NCBI RefSeq assembly: GCF_016650815.1
Contig: NZ_JAEKEZ010000032.1
Span: 36,350 to 100,349, forward strand
Length of the DNA stretch: 64,000 bases
Origin: Pseudomonas sp. TH31
GTDB lineage: Bacteria; Pseudomonadota; Gammaproteobacteria; Pseudomonadales; Pseudomonadaceae
Reading direction: 5' to 3'
Below the pieces are notes generated by a model that made no database searches, had not been told where the DNA came from, and was given only the letters and a program-made list of their open reading frames with translations. Below, in pieces: positions 52,859-61,346 of the stretch; position 1 is the first letter of the stretch; the number at the start of each line of letters is the position of its first letter. A program made the position numbers and the translations under genes.

Positions 52859-54257
52859 ATGGCAATTGGGTTGATTCAATCCTTTGGGAACACAGTAGCA
52901 CCGCCTGCGCATTCAACAGCGTTGCCAATCAACCCGGCTGAACGCCGCTCTTCGTTGATCCTTGACGCCGCGTCACTGCAGTTCTCGCCTGATTTTCACC
53001 CCGACGCGCTGGGCCCCTCTAGTCGGCATGTTTGGGCCGCGATGGAGCGTCTACAACGATGCATCGTTGTTGATGGGACCAAGCTCCATGAGCAATTGGG
53101 CGAACATGATCGCGAGCTGGTGGCCCAAGCCCAAACCTTTATTCAGGATGGCGCACTGCCTTGCGTGTGCTGCGACCTCGACTTTTTCGACCCGCTCAAG
53201 CGGTTGAACGCCGCTGATACCGAGCAAACCGTGCAAAGTCGAATGAGCTCGGTGCTTGAGGCTGGGTTGGCAGTGCTCGCTGGGTCCAGGGGGCCGGACT
53301 CAACCTGTTGAATGTGGCCGCGCGTACAGGCCTGACCGTCACGCTGACCACGGTACTCAGGCAGATGGTCAGCTTTTATGTGGAACAGGCCCTCCAGGCG
53401 CGCAGCCCGACCGAGGCCTCCCGCGCCTGGGCGGTGGCTGCGGTCACGATGATTGGCCCGGCATTGAGCCTGATGGGCGCCATCCGCGACGAGTGTGCGG
53501 GTGTGGCCAGCCTTCAGTCGCGATTGGGACGGGCCTGTATGGCCAGCATTACCCTGGGTTCGCTGATTGCGGCCACAGTGACTGGCGCCTCGTCCTCCCT
53601 GCTGTCGGGCGTCGTCAGCACCAATGTGTATACCTTGGCCAGGGACGTGACCAACGCCTTTTTCCGTTGCAGGACAACGTCGCTGGCGCCACTGCCAAAG
53701 CGACCGGGGTCACCACGGTGTCCTATGGCGCGGTGCAGTATTTCCTGGCCGAAGTAGCGGCCCTGATGCCGCTCAGTGGCGCCGCAAGGGTTGCCGCCGG
53801 TTTCGACTACGCGCTCAGCGCGGATGTCATTCAGGCCGGATTGAATGCGGCGGGTGCGGTCATCGACGACTTCATCGCCATCCTGTGCAGAAGCTGGCCG
53901 CTTCTATCGCCGAGGGAGGGGCCGGAACTGGTTTTTTCGGACCAGCCCCTCTCGGAGTCAAGCGATCTGCACGTACGGGTCGTGGCGCGCAGGCCGTCAT
54001 GGGAGCAGATGGGCAATGCCGTTTTAAACGTCAATGCGTCGCGCACCTCGGCCTTTCAGGCCATTAACCTGGTGTTAGGCACGGTGGCGCTGGACATGAC
54101 GCTTGCCGATCACGATCAGGACGCACAAGGTCGCGTGTTGAACCTTTGCCTGATGCTGATGCTGATGACCATCTACTTCCCGTTTGTCTGGAGTTGCTCC
54201 CAACGCACGGACACGCGATGGTCACCAGAGCAATATCGAGAAAGGCCGGTTCCTTAA
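52859..54257 (+). pseudogene. Broken effector-like hypothetical protein with at least two frameshifts
   Basis: Start ATG 52859 (MAIGLIQSFGNTVAPPAHST) with AAAGGA upstream. The frame shifts after AVLAGSRG: adding one G to G5 53289-53293 gives SRGAGLNLLNVAARTGL. It shifts again after VTNAFF: adding one T to T5 53659-53663 gives FFPLQDNVAGATAKATG. Repaired, the protein has a polar, disordered N-terminus (about 100 residues), then long Ala/Gly/Ser-rich hydrophobic helices (SITLGSLIAATVTGASSSLL and others) and a hydrophobic end at 54257. After about 53885 two frames compete: the other reads LQKLAASIAEGGAGTGFFG to 54067, so a third break is possible. I do not recognise the family. Upstream sequence is AT-rich, which suggests acquisition. 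A type III or contact-delivered effector is a guess. Confidence 0.55.
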
Positions 54258-54395
54258 AGACCCAGCCTTGGGGGCCGTCTTGCGCAGTCGTGGAAATCAT
54301 CGCCACGTCTGCGCGTTTGGAGCTGTCCCTCGCGCGATACCCCCGCCCCAGCTATAATCGCCGCCACTTTTCGTAGCCCAGAGTCAAACCCGCCC

Positions 54396-55415
54396 ATGTA
54401 CACCCTGGCCCGTCAGCTGTTGTTCAAACTTTCCCCGGAAACCTCCCACGATCTGTCGCTGGACCTGATCGGCGCGGGCGGACGTTTGGGCCTCAACGGC
54501 TTGCTGTGCAAGGCCCCGGCGAAAATGCCGGTGAAGGTCATGGGTCTGGAGTTCCCGAACCCGGTGGGTCTGGCGGCCGGTCTGGACAAGAACGGCGCGG
54601 CCATCGACGGTTTTGCCCAGTTGGGTTTCGGCTTCGTTGAAATCGGCACCATCACCCCGCGTCCGCAGCCAGGTAACCCGAAACCACGGATTTTCCGCTT
54701 GCCGGAAGCCGAGGCGATCATCAACCGCATGGGTTTCAACAACCTCGGCGTCGATCACCTGCTGGCCCGCGTTGCAGCGGCCAAGTACAAGGGCGTGCTG
54801 GGCATCAATATCGGCAAGAACTTTGATACGCCGGTTGAGCGTGCGGTGGACGACTACCTGATCTGTCTGGACAAGGTCTACGCCCACGCCAGCTACGTGA
54901 CGGTCAACGTCAGCTCGCCGAACACCCCGGGCCTGCGCAGCCTGCAGTTCGGTGACTCGCTCAAGCAATTGCTCGCCGACCTGGCCCAGCGCCGGGCCGA
55001 ACTGGCCTTGCGCCACGGCAAGCATGTACCGCTGGCGATCAAGATCGCTCCGGACATGACCGACGAAGAAACCGCCCAGGTCGCGCAAGCGCTGATCGAA
55101 ACCGGGATGGACGCGGTGATCGCCACCAACACCACTCTGAGCCGGGTTGGCGTCGAAGGCATGGAACATGGCGACGAGGCGGGCGGTCTGTCCGGTGCGC
55201 CGGTTCGCGACAAGAGCACGAATACCGTTAAGGTCCTGGCGGCAGAGTTGGCCGGCCGTTTGCCGATCATCGCCGTGGGCGGCATCACTGAAGGCAAGCA
55301 CGCGGCTGAGAAAATCGCTGCAGGTGCGAGCCTGGTGCAGCTCTATTCGGGCTTCATCTATAAGGGCCCGGCGCTCATCCGTGAATCCGTCGACGCCATA
55401 GCCGCCTTGCGCTAA
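54396..55415 (+). CDS. pyrD: Dihydroorotate dehydrogenase (quinone), class 2
   Basis: A 339-residue membrane-associated flavoenzyme of pyrimidine synthesis that oxidises dihydroorotate to orotate with quinone. The N-terminal amphipathic helix (MYTLARQLLFKLSPETSHDL) marks class 2. FMN and substrate motifs are GLAAGLDKNGAAIDGF, NRMGFNNLGVDHL, NVSSPNTPGLRSLQ (catalytic Ser), KIAPDMTDEE and VGGITEGKHAAEKIAAGASL. The length is normal. rmf and rlmKL follow, as in other Pseudomonas. Confidence 0.96.
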   Translation: MYTLARQLLFKLSPETSHDLSLDLIGAGGRLGLNGLLCKAPAKMPVKVMGLEFPNPVGLAAGLDKNGAAIDGFAQLGFGFVEIGTITPRPQPGNPKPRIFRLPEAEAIINRMGFNNLGVDHLLARVAAAKYKGVLGINIGKNFDTPVERAVDDYLICLDKVYAHASYVTVNVSSPNTPGLRSLQFGDSLKQLLADLAQRRAELALRHGKHVPLAIKIAPDMTDEETAQVAQALIETGMDAVIATNTTLSRVGVEGMEHGDEAGGLSGAPVRDKSTNTVKVLAAELAGRLPIIAVGGITEGKHAAEKIAAGASLVQLYSGFIYKGPALIRESVDAIAALR

Positions 55416-55420
55416 ACCCC

Positions 55421-55522
55421 GAGAGCTGCCGAAGGCTGCGATCTTTGATCTTGATTCTTGGCGACCCATGGGTGAACACAAAATCAAGATCAAAAGATCG
55501 CAGCCTTCGGCAGCTCCTACAG
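55421..55522. repeat. REPIN, family B, between pyrD and rmf
   Basis: GAGCTGCCGAAGGCTGCGATC ... faces GATCGCAGCCTTCGGCAGCTCC with GATCTTGATT/AATCAAGATC inner arms around a 30-nt spacer. It lies between convergent genes. Confidence 0.88.
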
Positions 55523-55548
55523 GGGGTGGTTAGCCAGGGAACAGGCAT

Positions 55549-55573
55549 AAAAAAGGGCACCTCGAAGGTGCCC
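55549..55573 (-). terminator. Rho-independent terminator of rmf
   Basis: GGGCACCT and AGGTGCCC form an 8-bp stem with a 3-nt loop, followed on the minus strand by six T (plus A6 at 55549-55554). Confidence 0.85.
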
Positions 55574-55660
55574 CTGGGCCGGAGCCCGCCGTCCGGATGG
55601 GACGTGCGTGGTTAATGCGTTACGGTGTCAGATTGTTGTGTTGCAGTGTCTGGCCCTTTG

Positions 55661-55876
55661 TTAGCCAACGGCGTGAAGTTCGTTGAGTCTATGGATTCCC
55701 GCAGTGCCGGTCATACCGTCCCAGTTGTCGCCGCGTCCTTCTCGCCAGCCGTTAATCCAGGCTTGGCGTACCGACGGTAGAGTAAATGGGCAAAGCTCAC
55801 GGGATTTGCCACCAACGCCATATTGATATCCGCGCAAAAATGCTCTTTCCAACGGATCACGCTTAAGTCTTCTCAT
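55661..55876 (-). CDS. rmf: Ribosome modulation factor
   Basis: A 71-residue basic protein that converts 70S ribosomes to inactive 100S dimers in stationary phase. MRRLKRDPLERAFLRGYQYG at the start and LPSVRQAWINGWREGRGDNW in the middle match Rmf closely; the C-terminus (TGTAGIHRLNELHAVG) is the longer Pseudomonas form. It is monocistronic with a strong terminator. A long upstream region with an inverted repeat (55984-56006) probably holds its growth-phase promoter. Confidence 0.94.
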   Translation of the reverse strand: MRRLKRDPLERAFLRGYQYGVGGKSRELCPFTLPSVRQAWINGWREGRGDNWDGMTGTAGIHRLNELHAVG

Positions 55877-56407
55877 AGGGTGTTGCCCTCACTTGTTGAC
55901 TGTATTTATCGCGACGACCTCAATCGAGGTCTGGCAGAAAACTCTGCCGTTGGTGGCCCGCTGCCGGCGTCGCGAGCCAAGGTGTTGACGTCGTTGCGGC
56001 GTCAACCTGTATTGAGTTCTAACCAATGCGTCACATCGAGGGAATGATCGTTTTGTCATAAGGACGTAACGATAAAGATGCTATGGCCATAAGTAACAAG
56101 ACGTTTGTCACGTGTTTGTTGCTCAAAGCCCCGGTATGATCGGCCCCGCGCTAGATGACGGGGTTAATCCTTTAGTGAGAATGGCCCACCGTTGCACTGG
56201 GGTACTATTCGACGAAGGGTCGAGTTATGACATTTTGTTGCATCAACTTTTTTCTCTGCCCTGGCATCTAAGCTCTTTTAACCCGAGCAGTCAGGGTGGA
56301 ACGGCACACCTTCGTGCCACGCGGGCGCTCTTTTAGAAAAGCGCCTGATTGAAAACCGGACCGGCAATGCGTTGTCGGTTCACTCAGCCAAAGGCTTTGA
56401 AACTCCA
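55877..56407. other. Divergent intergenic region of rmf and rlmKL
   Basis: About 530 bp without a convincing ORF. GTTGACG (55984-55990) and CGTCAAC (56000-56006) form an inverted repeat about 110 bp upstream of rmf. An AT-rich patch at 56040-56110 may hold promoters. No tRNA or small RNA is recognised, although the length leaves room for one. Confidence 0.45.
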
Positions 56408-58678
56408 ATGTCCGATCAATTCGAAATCTTCCTCACTTGCCCCAAAGGCCTTGAAGGCCTGCTCATCGAGGAAGCCGTCGGGCTTGGCCTTGAAGAAGCG
56501 CGTGAACACACCTCGGCTGTGCGCGGCATGGCCACCATGGAAACCGCTTATCGCCTGTGCCTGTGGTCGCGTCTGGCGAACCGGGTGCTGCTGGTGCTCA
56601 AGCGCTTCCCGATGAAGGATGCCGAAGACCTGTACCACGGTGTGCTCGATATCGAGTGGCAAGACCACATGCTCAACGACGGCACCCTGGCCGTTGAGTT
56701 CAGCGGTCACGGCTCGGGCATCGACAACACCCACTTCGGCGCCTTGAAGGTCAAGGACGCCATCGTCGACAAACTGCGCACCCCGCAGGGCGACCGTCCG
56801 TCCATCGACAAACTCAACCCGGACCTGCGCATTCACCTGCGCCTGGACCGTGGCGAAGCGATCCTTTCCCTCGACCTGTCCGGCCACAGCCTGCACCAGC
56901 GTGGTTATCGCTTGCAGCAGGGCGCGGCACCGCTGAAGGAAAACCTCGCGGCCGCGATCCTGATCCGTTCCGGCTGGCCACGCATTGCGGCCGAAGGCGG
57001 CGCGCTGGCTGACCCGATGTGCGGTGTCGGCACGTTCCTGGTAGAAGCCGCCATGATCGCCGCCGATATGGCGCCGAACCTGCGTCGCGAGCAGTGGGGC
57101 TTTACGGCCTGGCTCGGCCACGTTCCGGCGCTGTGGAAAAAACTCCACGAAGAAGCTACCGAGCGTTGCGCTGCCGGCCTGGCCAAGCCACCGCTGTGGA
57201 TTCGCGGCTACGAAGCTGACCCACGTCTGATTCAACCGGGCCGCAACAACGTTGAACGTGCAGGCCTGAGCGAGTGGATCAAGATCTACCAGGGCGAAGT
57301 CGGCACCTTCGAGCCACGTCCGGACCAGAACCAGAAAGGCCTGGTCATCTGCAACCCGCCGTACGGTGAGCGTCTGGGCGACGAGGCAAGCTTGCTCTAC
57401 CTCTACCAGAACCTCGGCGAGCGTCTGCGTCAGGCCTGCCTGAACTGGGAAGCGGCGGTATTTACCGGCGCGCCGGACCTGGGCAAGCGCATGGGCATCC
57501 GCAGCCACAAACAGTATTCGTTCTGGAATGGCGCGTTGCCGTGCAAGCTGCTGCTGATCAAGGTCACGCCGGATCAGTTCGTCACTGGCGAACGCCGCAC
57601 CCCGGAGCAGCGTCAGGTTGAACGCGAACAGGCTGAAGTCGAAGTCGCAGACAACGACGTGGCGCCGGGCAAGTACGAGAAGTACAACAAGAACGGCAAC
57701 CCGATCAAGCCGGCTCCGGTGGTGATCGAGCAACCGCGCTTGAGCGAAGGCGGGCAGATGTTTGCCAACCGCCTGCAAAAGAATCTCAAGGCCATGGGCA
57801 AGTGGGTCAAGCGTGAAGGCATCGACTGCTATCGCGTGTATGACGCCGACATGCCGGAATACTCGATGGCCATCGACCTGTATCAGGATTGGGTCCACGT
57901 CCAGGAATACGCTGCGCCGAAATCCATCGACCCGGAAAAAGCCTCGGCCCGGATGTTCGATGCCCTGGCAGCGATTCCGCAAGCCTTGAACATCGACAAG
58001 AGCCGCGTGGTGGTCAAGCGCCGCGAGCGCCAAAGCGGCACCAAGCAGTACGAGCGCCAGGCGGCGCAGGGCAAGTTCGTCGAGGTCAACGAAGGCGGCG
58101 TCAAGCTGCTGGTGAACCTCACCGACTACCTCGACACCGGGCTGTTCCTCGATCACCGGCCAATGCGCATGCGCATCCAGAAAGAGGCGGCCGGCAAGCG
58201 CTTCCTCAATCTGTATTGCTACACCGCGACCGCCAGTGTTCATGCGGCCAAGGGCGGTGCGCGCACCACTACCAGCGTCGACCTGTCGAAAACCTACCTC
58301 GACTGGGCGCGTCGCAACCTGTCGCTGAACGGTTTCTCCGACAAGAACCGTCTGGAGCAGGGCGACGTGATGGTCTGGCTGGACGCCTGCCGCGACGAGT
58401 TCGACCTGATCTTCATCGATCCGCCGACCTTCTCCAACTCCAAGCGCATGGAAGGGATTTTCGACGTACAGCGTGACCAGGTGCAGTTGATCGACCTGGC
58501 CATGGCGCGCCTGGCGCCGGGCGGCGTGTTGTACTTCTCCAACAACTTCCGCAAGTTTGTGTTGGAGGAGAACCTCACCACCCGTTACGCGGTCGAGGAA
58601 ATCACCGCCCAGACCATCGATCCGGACTTTGCCCGTAACGGCAAGATCCATCGTGCCTGGAAAATCACGGCCCGCTGA
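56408..58678 (+). CDS. rlmKL: Bifunctional 23S rRNA methyltransferase RlmKL (m2G2445 / m7G2069)
   Basis: A 756-residue fusion. N-terminal THUMP domain (residues about 40-160), RlmL methyltransferase with the SAM motif DPMCGVGTFLVEAAM and catalytic NPPYGERLG, then RlmK with NLYCYTATASVHAA and FIDPPTFSNSKRM. It methylates G2445 and G2069 of 23S rRNA during 50S assembly. ATG 56408 (MSDQFEIFLTCPKGLEGLL) is the family start; the frame is open from 56372. It is a little longer than the E. coli enzyme because of a charged segment around residues 405-450 between the two halves. Confidence 0.95.
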   Translation: MSDQFEIFLTCPKGLEGLLIEEAVGLGLEEAREHTSAVRGMATMETAYRLCLWSRLANRVLLVLKRFPMKDAEDLYHGVLDIEWQDHMLNDGTLAVEFSGHGSGIDNTHFGALKVKDAIVDKLRTPQGDRPSIDKLNPDLRIHLRLDRGEAILSLDLSGHSLHQRGYRLQQGAAPLKENLAAAILIRSGWPRIAAEGGALADPMCGVGTFLVEAAMIAADMAPNLRREQWGFTAWLGHVPALWKKLHEEATERCAAGLAKPPLWIRGYEADPRLIQPGRNNVERAGLSEWIKIYQGEVGTFEPRPDQNQKGLVICNPPYGERLGDEASLLYLYQNLGERLRQACLNWEAAVFTGAPDLGKRMGIRSHKQYSFWNGALPCKLLLIKVTPDQFVTGERRTPEQRQVEREQAEVEVADNDVAPGKYEKYNKNGNPIKPAPVVIEQPRLSEGGQMFANRLQKNLKAMGKWVKREGIDCYRVYDADMPEYSMAIDLYQDWVHVQEYAAPKSIDPEKASARMFDALAAIPQALNIDKSRVVVKRRERQSGTKQYERQAAQGKFVEVNEGGVKLLVNLTDYLDTGLFLDHRPMRMRIQKEAAGKRFLNLYCYTATASVHAAKGGARTTTSVDLSKTYLDWARRNLSLNGFSDKNRLEQGDVMVWLDACRDEFDLIFIDPPTFSNSKRMEGIFDVQRDQVQLIDLAMARLAPGGVLYFSNNFRKFVLEENLTTRYAVEEITAQTIDPDFARNGKIHRAWKITAR

Positions 58679-58700
58679 TAACTGACCGGATTGGATCCAC

Positions 58701-58724
58701 AGAGCCTTGATTTTTAAAGGCTCT
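58701..58724 (+). terminator. Possible weak terminator after rlmKL
   Basis: AGAGCCTT pairs with AAGGCTCT across a T-rich loop 22 bp after the rlmKL stop, but only short T stretches follow. Confidence 0.4.
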
Positions 58725-58821
58725 TGGGTTCTTTCAGGGCTGGTCAAATTAGTGGCTAATAGCTATAACTCAACGCATGGCCAATGGGCTTTTCCGGCAC
58801 CTGGCGTTTTGAGTTGCGTTT

Positions 58822-61221
58822 ATGTCGTTGCACGCCGTGCGCCCCAGGATCCTGGGCTTTATCAGCGAAGACGTCTCGGCCTGGCTGGTCGCGGTGCTGG
58901 TATTGCTCGCTGGCGGGATTCTCACGGGACTGCTGGCCTGGGCCACGCTGAATCTGTTTCACCATCAATTGCGGCAACGCTTCCAACTGCTGGCCAGTGA
59001 GCGTTACAGCCGTATCGAAGAACGTTTCGAAGATCAGGAGCAGCGCCTCGATGGCCTGCGCCGGTTCTTTGCCAATTCCGATTCGGTGTCCCGCGCCGAA
59101 TTTGACGGTTATACCCAACCTTTATTGCTCCGTACGCAGGCCTACTCCTTCGCACAGCGGGTGAGCCGCGACGAACGTCCGGCCTTTGAGCGCAAGGTGC
59201 GTACCGAAGGGCTGAGCGACTTTTCCATCCGAGAACTCAATGCTGCCGGCGAACTGCAACTGGCGGCCGAGCGCGATGAGTATGTGGTGGTGCTTTATAG
59301 CCAGACGCAAAGTCGACTCGGCTCGCCGCTGGGCTACGACTTGCTCGCCCAACCCTTGCGCCGTGCGGCGCTGGAACGGGCGGATGCGCGGGCTGGCATG
59401 GCGGTCTCACAGCCGATGCACCTGGTGAATGTCGAGCCGGCTTATGCCCGAGGCGTGCTGCTGGTTACGCCGGTCCTTCGTCGTGACAGCCTTGCCGAAA
59501 CGGCGATCAAGCCGTTCGGTTACGTCATGGCCGTGATCAGCATGCGCCAGTTATTGGCGGATGGGCTGCCGGAGGTCGGCCACGATTATTTGTCGGTGCG
59601 TATCCTCGATATGTCCACCAACGATCAGCACGAAGTGCTGTACGAGTCTGCGAACCCTCCGGCTACCAGTGATCTGTCCGCCAGTCGATTGCTGCGCATG
59701 GCCGACCACGACTATCAGGTGGACATCCAGCCCAGCGAGGCCTTCGTGCAGGCCAACCACTCTTCGGTGAGCAGCCTGGTGGTGGCCGGTGGCTTGCTCA
59801 GCCTGTTACTCAGTGCGTTGCTCTACGTGTTGGTCAGCCAGCGTCAACGGGCGTTGAAAATGGTCGAGCAACGCACTCAGGAACTGCGTGCCCGCGAGCA
59901 AGAATTGCGCGGTACCCACGGCCAGCTGCGCAGTGTGCTGAATGCCGCGACCCAGGTGGCGATCATCGCCACCGACTTGCGTGGGGTCATCAGCACCTTC
60001 AATGCCGGTGCCGAGCAGATGCTCGGTTACGCCTCCGCCGAGGTGGTGGGCCACATGACCCTGGAGAACCTGCACTTCCCCCGAGACCTGGTGGCCCGCT
60101 CGGCGGAGTTGAGCGCACGCTATGGCAAGCTGATCCCGACGTGCCAGGCGATGTTGGTCGAGGGCGGCGAGGAGGGTGGGAATGCAGCCCGTGAGTGGAC
60201 CCTGGTGCGCCGCGATGGCAGCCATCTGACGGTGAACATGCTGGCGACACCGGTACTGGATGAGCAGGGGTTGTGGGTCGGGCACCTGGCGATTTGCATC
60301 GACATCACCGAACGCAAGCGCGTCCACGAAGCACTGGCGGCGCGGGACTTGTTGCTGAAGAAACTCAGCGCCCATGTGCCCGGCGGCATCTATCAATTCA
60401 AAATGGAATTCGACGGGCGTTTCAGCGTGATTTACGCCAGTGACGGTATCCGCGAGATCTACGAGCTGGAACCGGATGTGTTACTGCTCAATGCCGAAGC
60501 GATCTTTACCCGGATTCATCCACAAGACTCGACCCGCGTCCGCGCCTCGATCCGCGCCTCGGCGGACACCCTCAGCCCGTGGCGCGAGGAATACCGCGTG
60601 CAACTGCCCGTCGGTGGTTTGCGTTGGGTGCGTGGCGAGGCGACGCCCGAGGAACTGCCGGGCGGCGGCGTGCTCTGGCACGGCTATATCTCGGACATCT
60701 CTGATCTGAAACGGGTGGAAGAAGAGCTGCGGGCGCTGTCGGTGACGGATTCCTTGACCGGCATTCACAACCGCCGCTATTTCCAGGAACGGCTGACCAC
60801 CGAAATGGCTCGGGTCGAACGCGGTGGCGGCGAGTTGTCGGTGATCATGCTCGACATCGACCACTTCAAGCGCATCAACGACCTGCATGGCCACGCCGTG
60901 GGCGACCGGGTGTTGCAGGCGGTGTGCGGGCGCATTGGCCACCGTCTGCGGCGTACGGATGTGTTCTGTCGCCTGGGCGGCGAGGAGTTCATGGTGCTGT
61001 GCCCGGACATTGACGGCCAACACGCCCACGTCCTGGCCTTGCAGTTGTGGCAGGCGTTGCGCAGCTCACCGATCGACGGTGTCGGCACCGTGACCGCCAG
61101 TTTCGGGATCGCCAGTTGGCAGGTTGGTGAGGGCGCGGATGCGCTGTTGCTGCGGGCGGATTCGGGGGTGTATGCGGCGAAGCAGGCGGGGCGAGACCGG
61201 GTTGAGGCGCAGCTTAGCTAA
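58822..61221 (+). CDS. CHASE-PAS-PAS-GGDEF sensor diguanylate cyclase
   Basis: A 799-residue inner-membrane protein. Helix 1 (residues about 18-45), a periplasmic CHASE domain (SYSFAQRVSRDERPAFERKV-type sequence around 110-130), helix 2 (about 315-335), a coiled linker (RALKMVEQRTQELRAREQEL), PAS 1 (about 375-490), PAS 2 (about 515-630) and a GGDEF domain. The active site is RLGGEEF with an inhibitory RxxD (RRTD) five residues before it, so cyclic-di-GMP synthesis with product inhibition is expected. No EAL domain. It probably turns an external signal into cyclic-di-GMP. The stop codon runs straight into a REPIN. The ligand is unknown. Confidence 0.9.
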   Translation: MSLHAVRPRILGFISEDVSAWLVAVLVLLAGGILTGLLAWATLNLFHHQLRQRFQLLASERYSRIEERFEDQEQRLDGLRRFFANSDSVSRAEFDGYTQPLLLRTQAYSFAQRVSRDERPAFERKVRTEGLSDFSIRELNAAGELQLAAERDEYVVVLYSQTQSRLGSPLGYDLLAQPLRRAALERADARAGMAVSQPMHLVNVEPAYARGVLLVTPVLRRDSLAETAIKPFGYVMAVISMRQLLADGLPEVGHDYLSVRILDMSTNDQHEVLYESANPPATSDLSASRLLRMADHDYQVDIQPSEAFVQANHSSVSSLVVAGGLLSLLLSALLYVLVSQRQRALKMVEQRTQELRAREQELRGTHGQLRSVLNAATQVAIIATDLRGVISTFNAGAEQMLGYASAEVVGHMTLENLHFPRDLVARSAELSARYGKLIPTCQAMLVEGGEEGGNAAREWTLVRRDGSHLTVNMLATPVLDEQGLWVGHLAICIDITERKRVHEALAARDLLLKKLSAHVPGGIYQFKMEFDGRFSVIYASDGIREIYELEPDVLLLNAEAIFTRIHPQDSTRVRASIRASADTLSPWREEYRVQLPVGGLRWVRGEATPEELPGGGVLWHGYISDISDLKRVEEELRALSVTDSLTGIHNRRYFQERLTTEMARVERGGGELSVIMLDIDHFKRINDLHGHAVGDRVLQAVCGRIGHRLRRTDVFCRLGGEEFMVLCPDIDGQHAHVLALQLWQALRSSPIDGVGTVTASFGIASWQVGEGADALLLRADSGVYAAKQAGRDRVEAQLS

Positions 61222-61337
61222 AAGATCGCAGCCTCGTTGCACTCGACAGCTCCTACACAGCTCCTACACAGCTCCCGCATCGGGGGCTATCCCCGTAGGA
61301 GCTGTCGAGTGCAACGAGGCTGCGATCTCTTGATCTT
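61220..61337. repeat. REPIN, family C, with a short tandem expansion
   Basis: GATCGCAGCCTCGTTGCACTCGACAG ... faces its complement CTGTCGAGTGCAACGAGG ... GATC. Between the arms, CAGCTCCTACA is repeated and then decays to CAGCTCCCGC, a small tandem slippage product at 61247-61277. It lies between the convergent cyclase and dacB genes. Confidence 0.85.
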
Positions 61338-61346
61338 AAAGGGTGA

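Noticed and set aside
55877..56407. Possible tRNA or small RNA in the rmf-rlmKL gap
   Set aside because: No T-arm consensus, CCA end or terminator-flanked hairpin that I can support; left as an empty gap.
56384..58747. 787-codon open frame on minus, opposite rlmKL
   Set aside because: It results from high GC at third positions of rlmKL. The plus-strand reading carries all THUMP and methyltransferase motifs, and the minus one carries none.
3267..61337. Multiple short dispersed palindromes considered as a CRISPR array or attC sites
   Set aside because: They are scattered singly or as inverted pairs between unrelated genes, without regular spacers or cas genes. They fit REP/REPIN elements.
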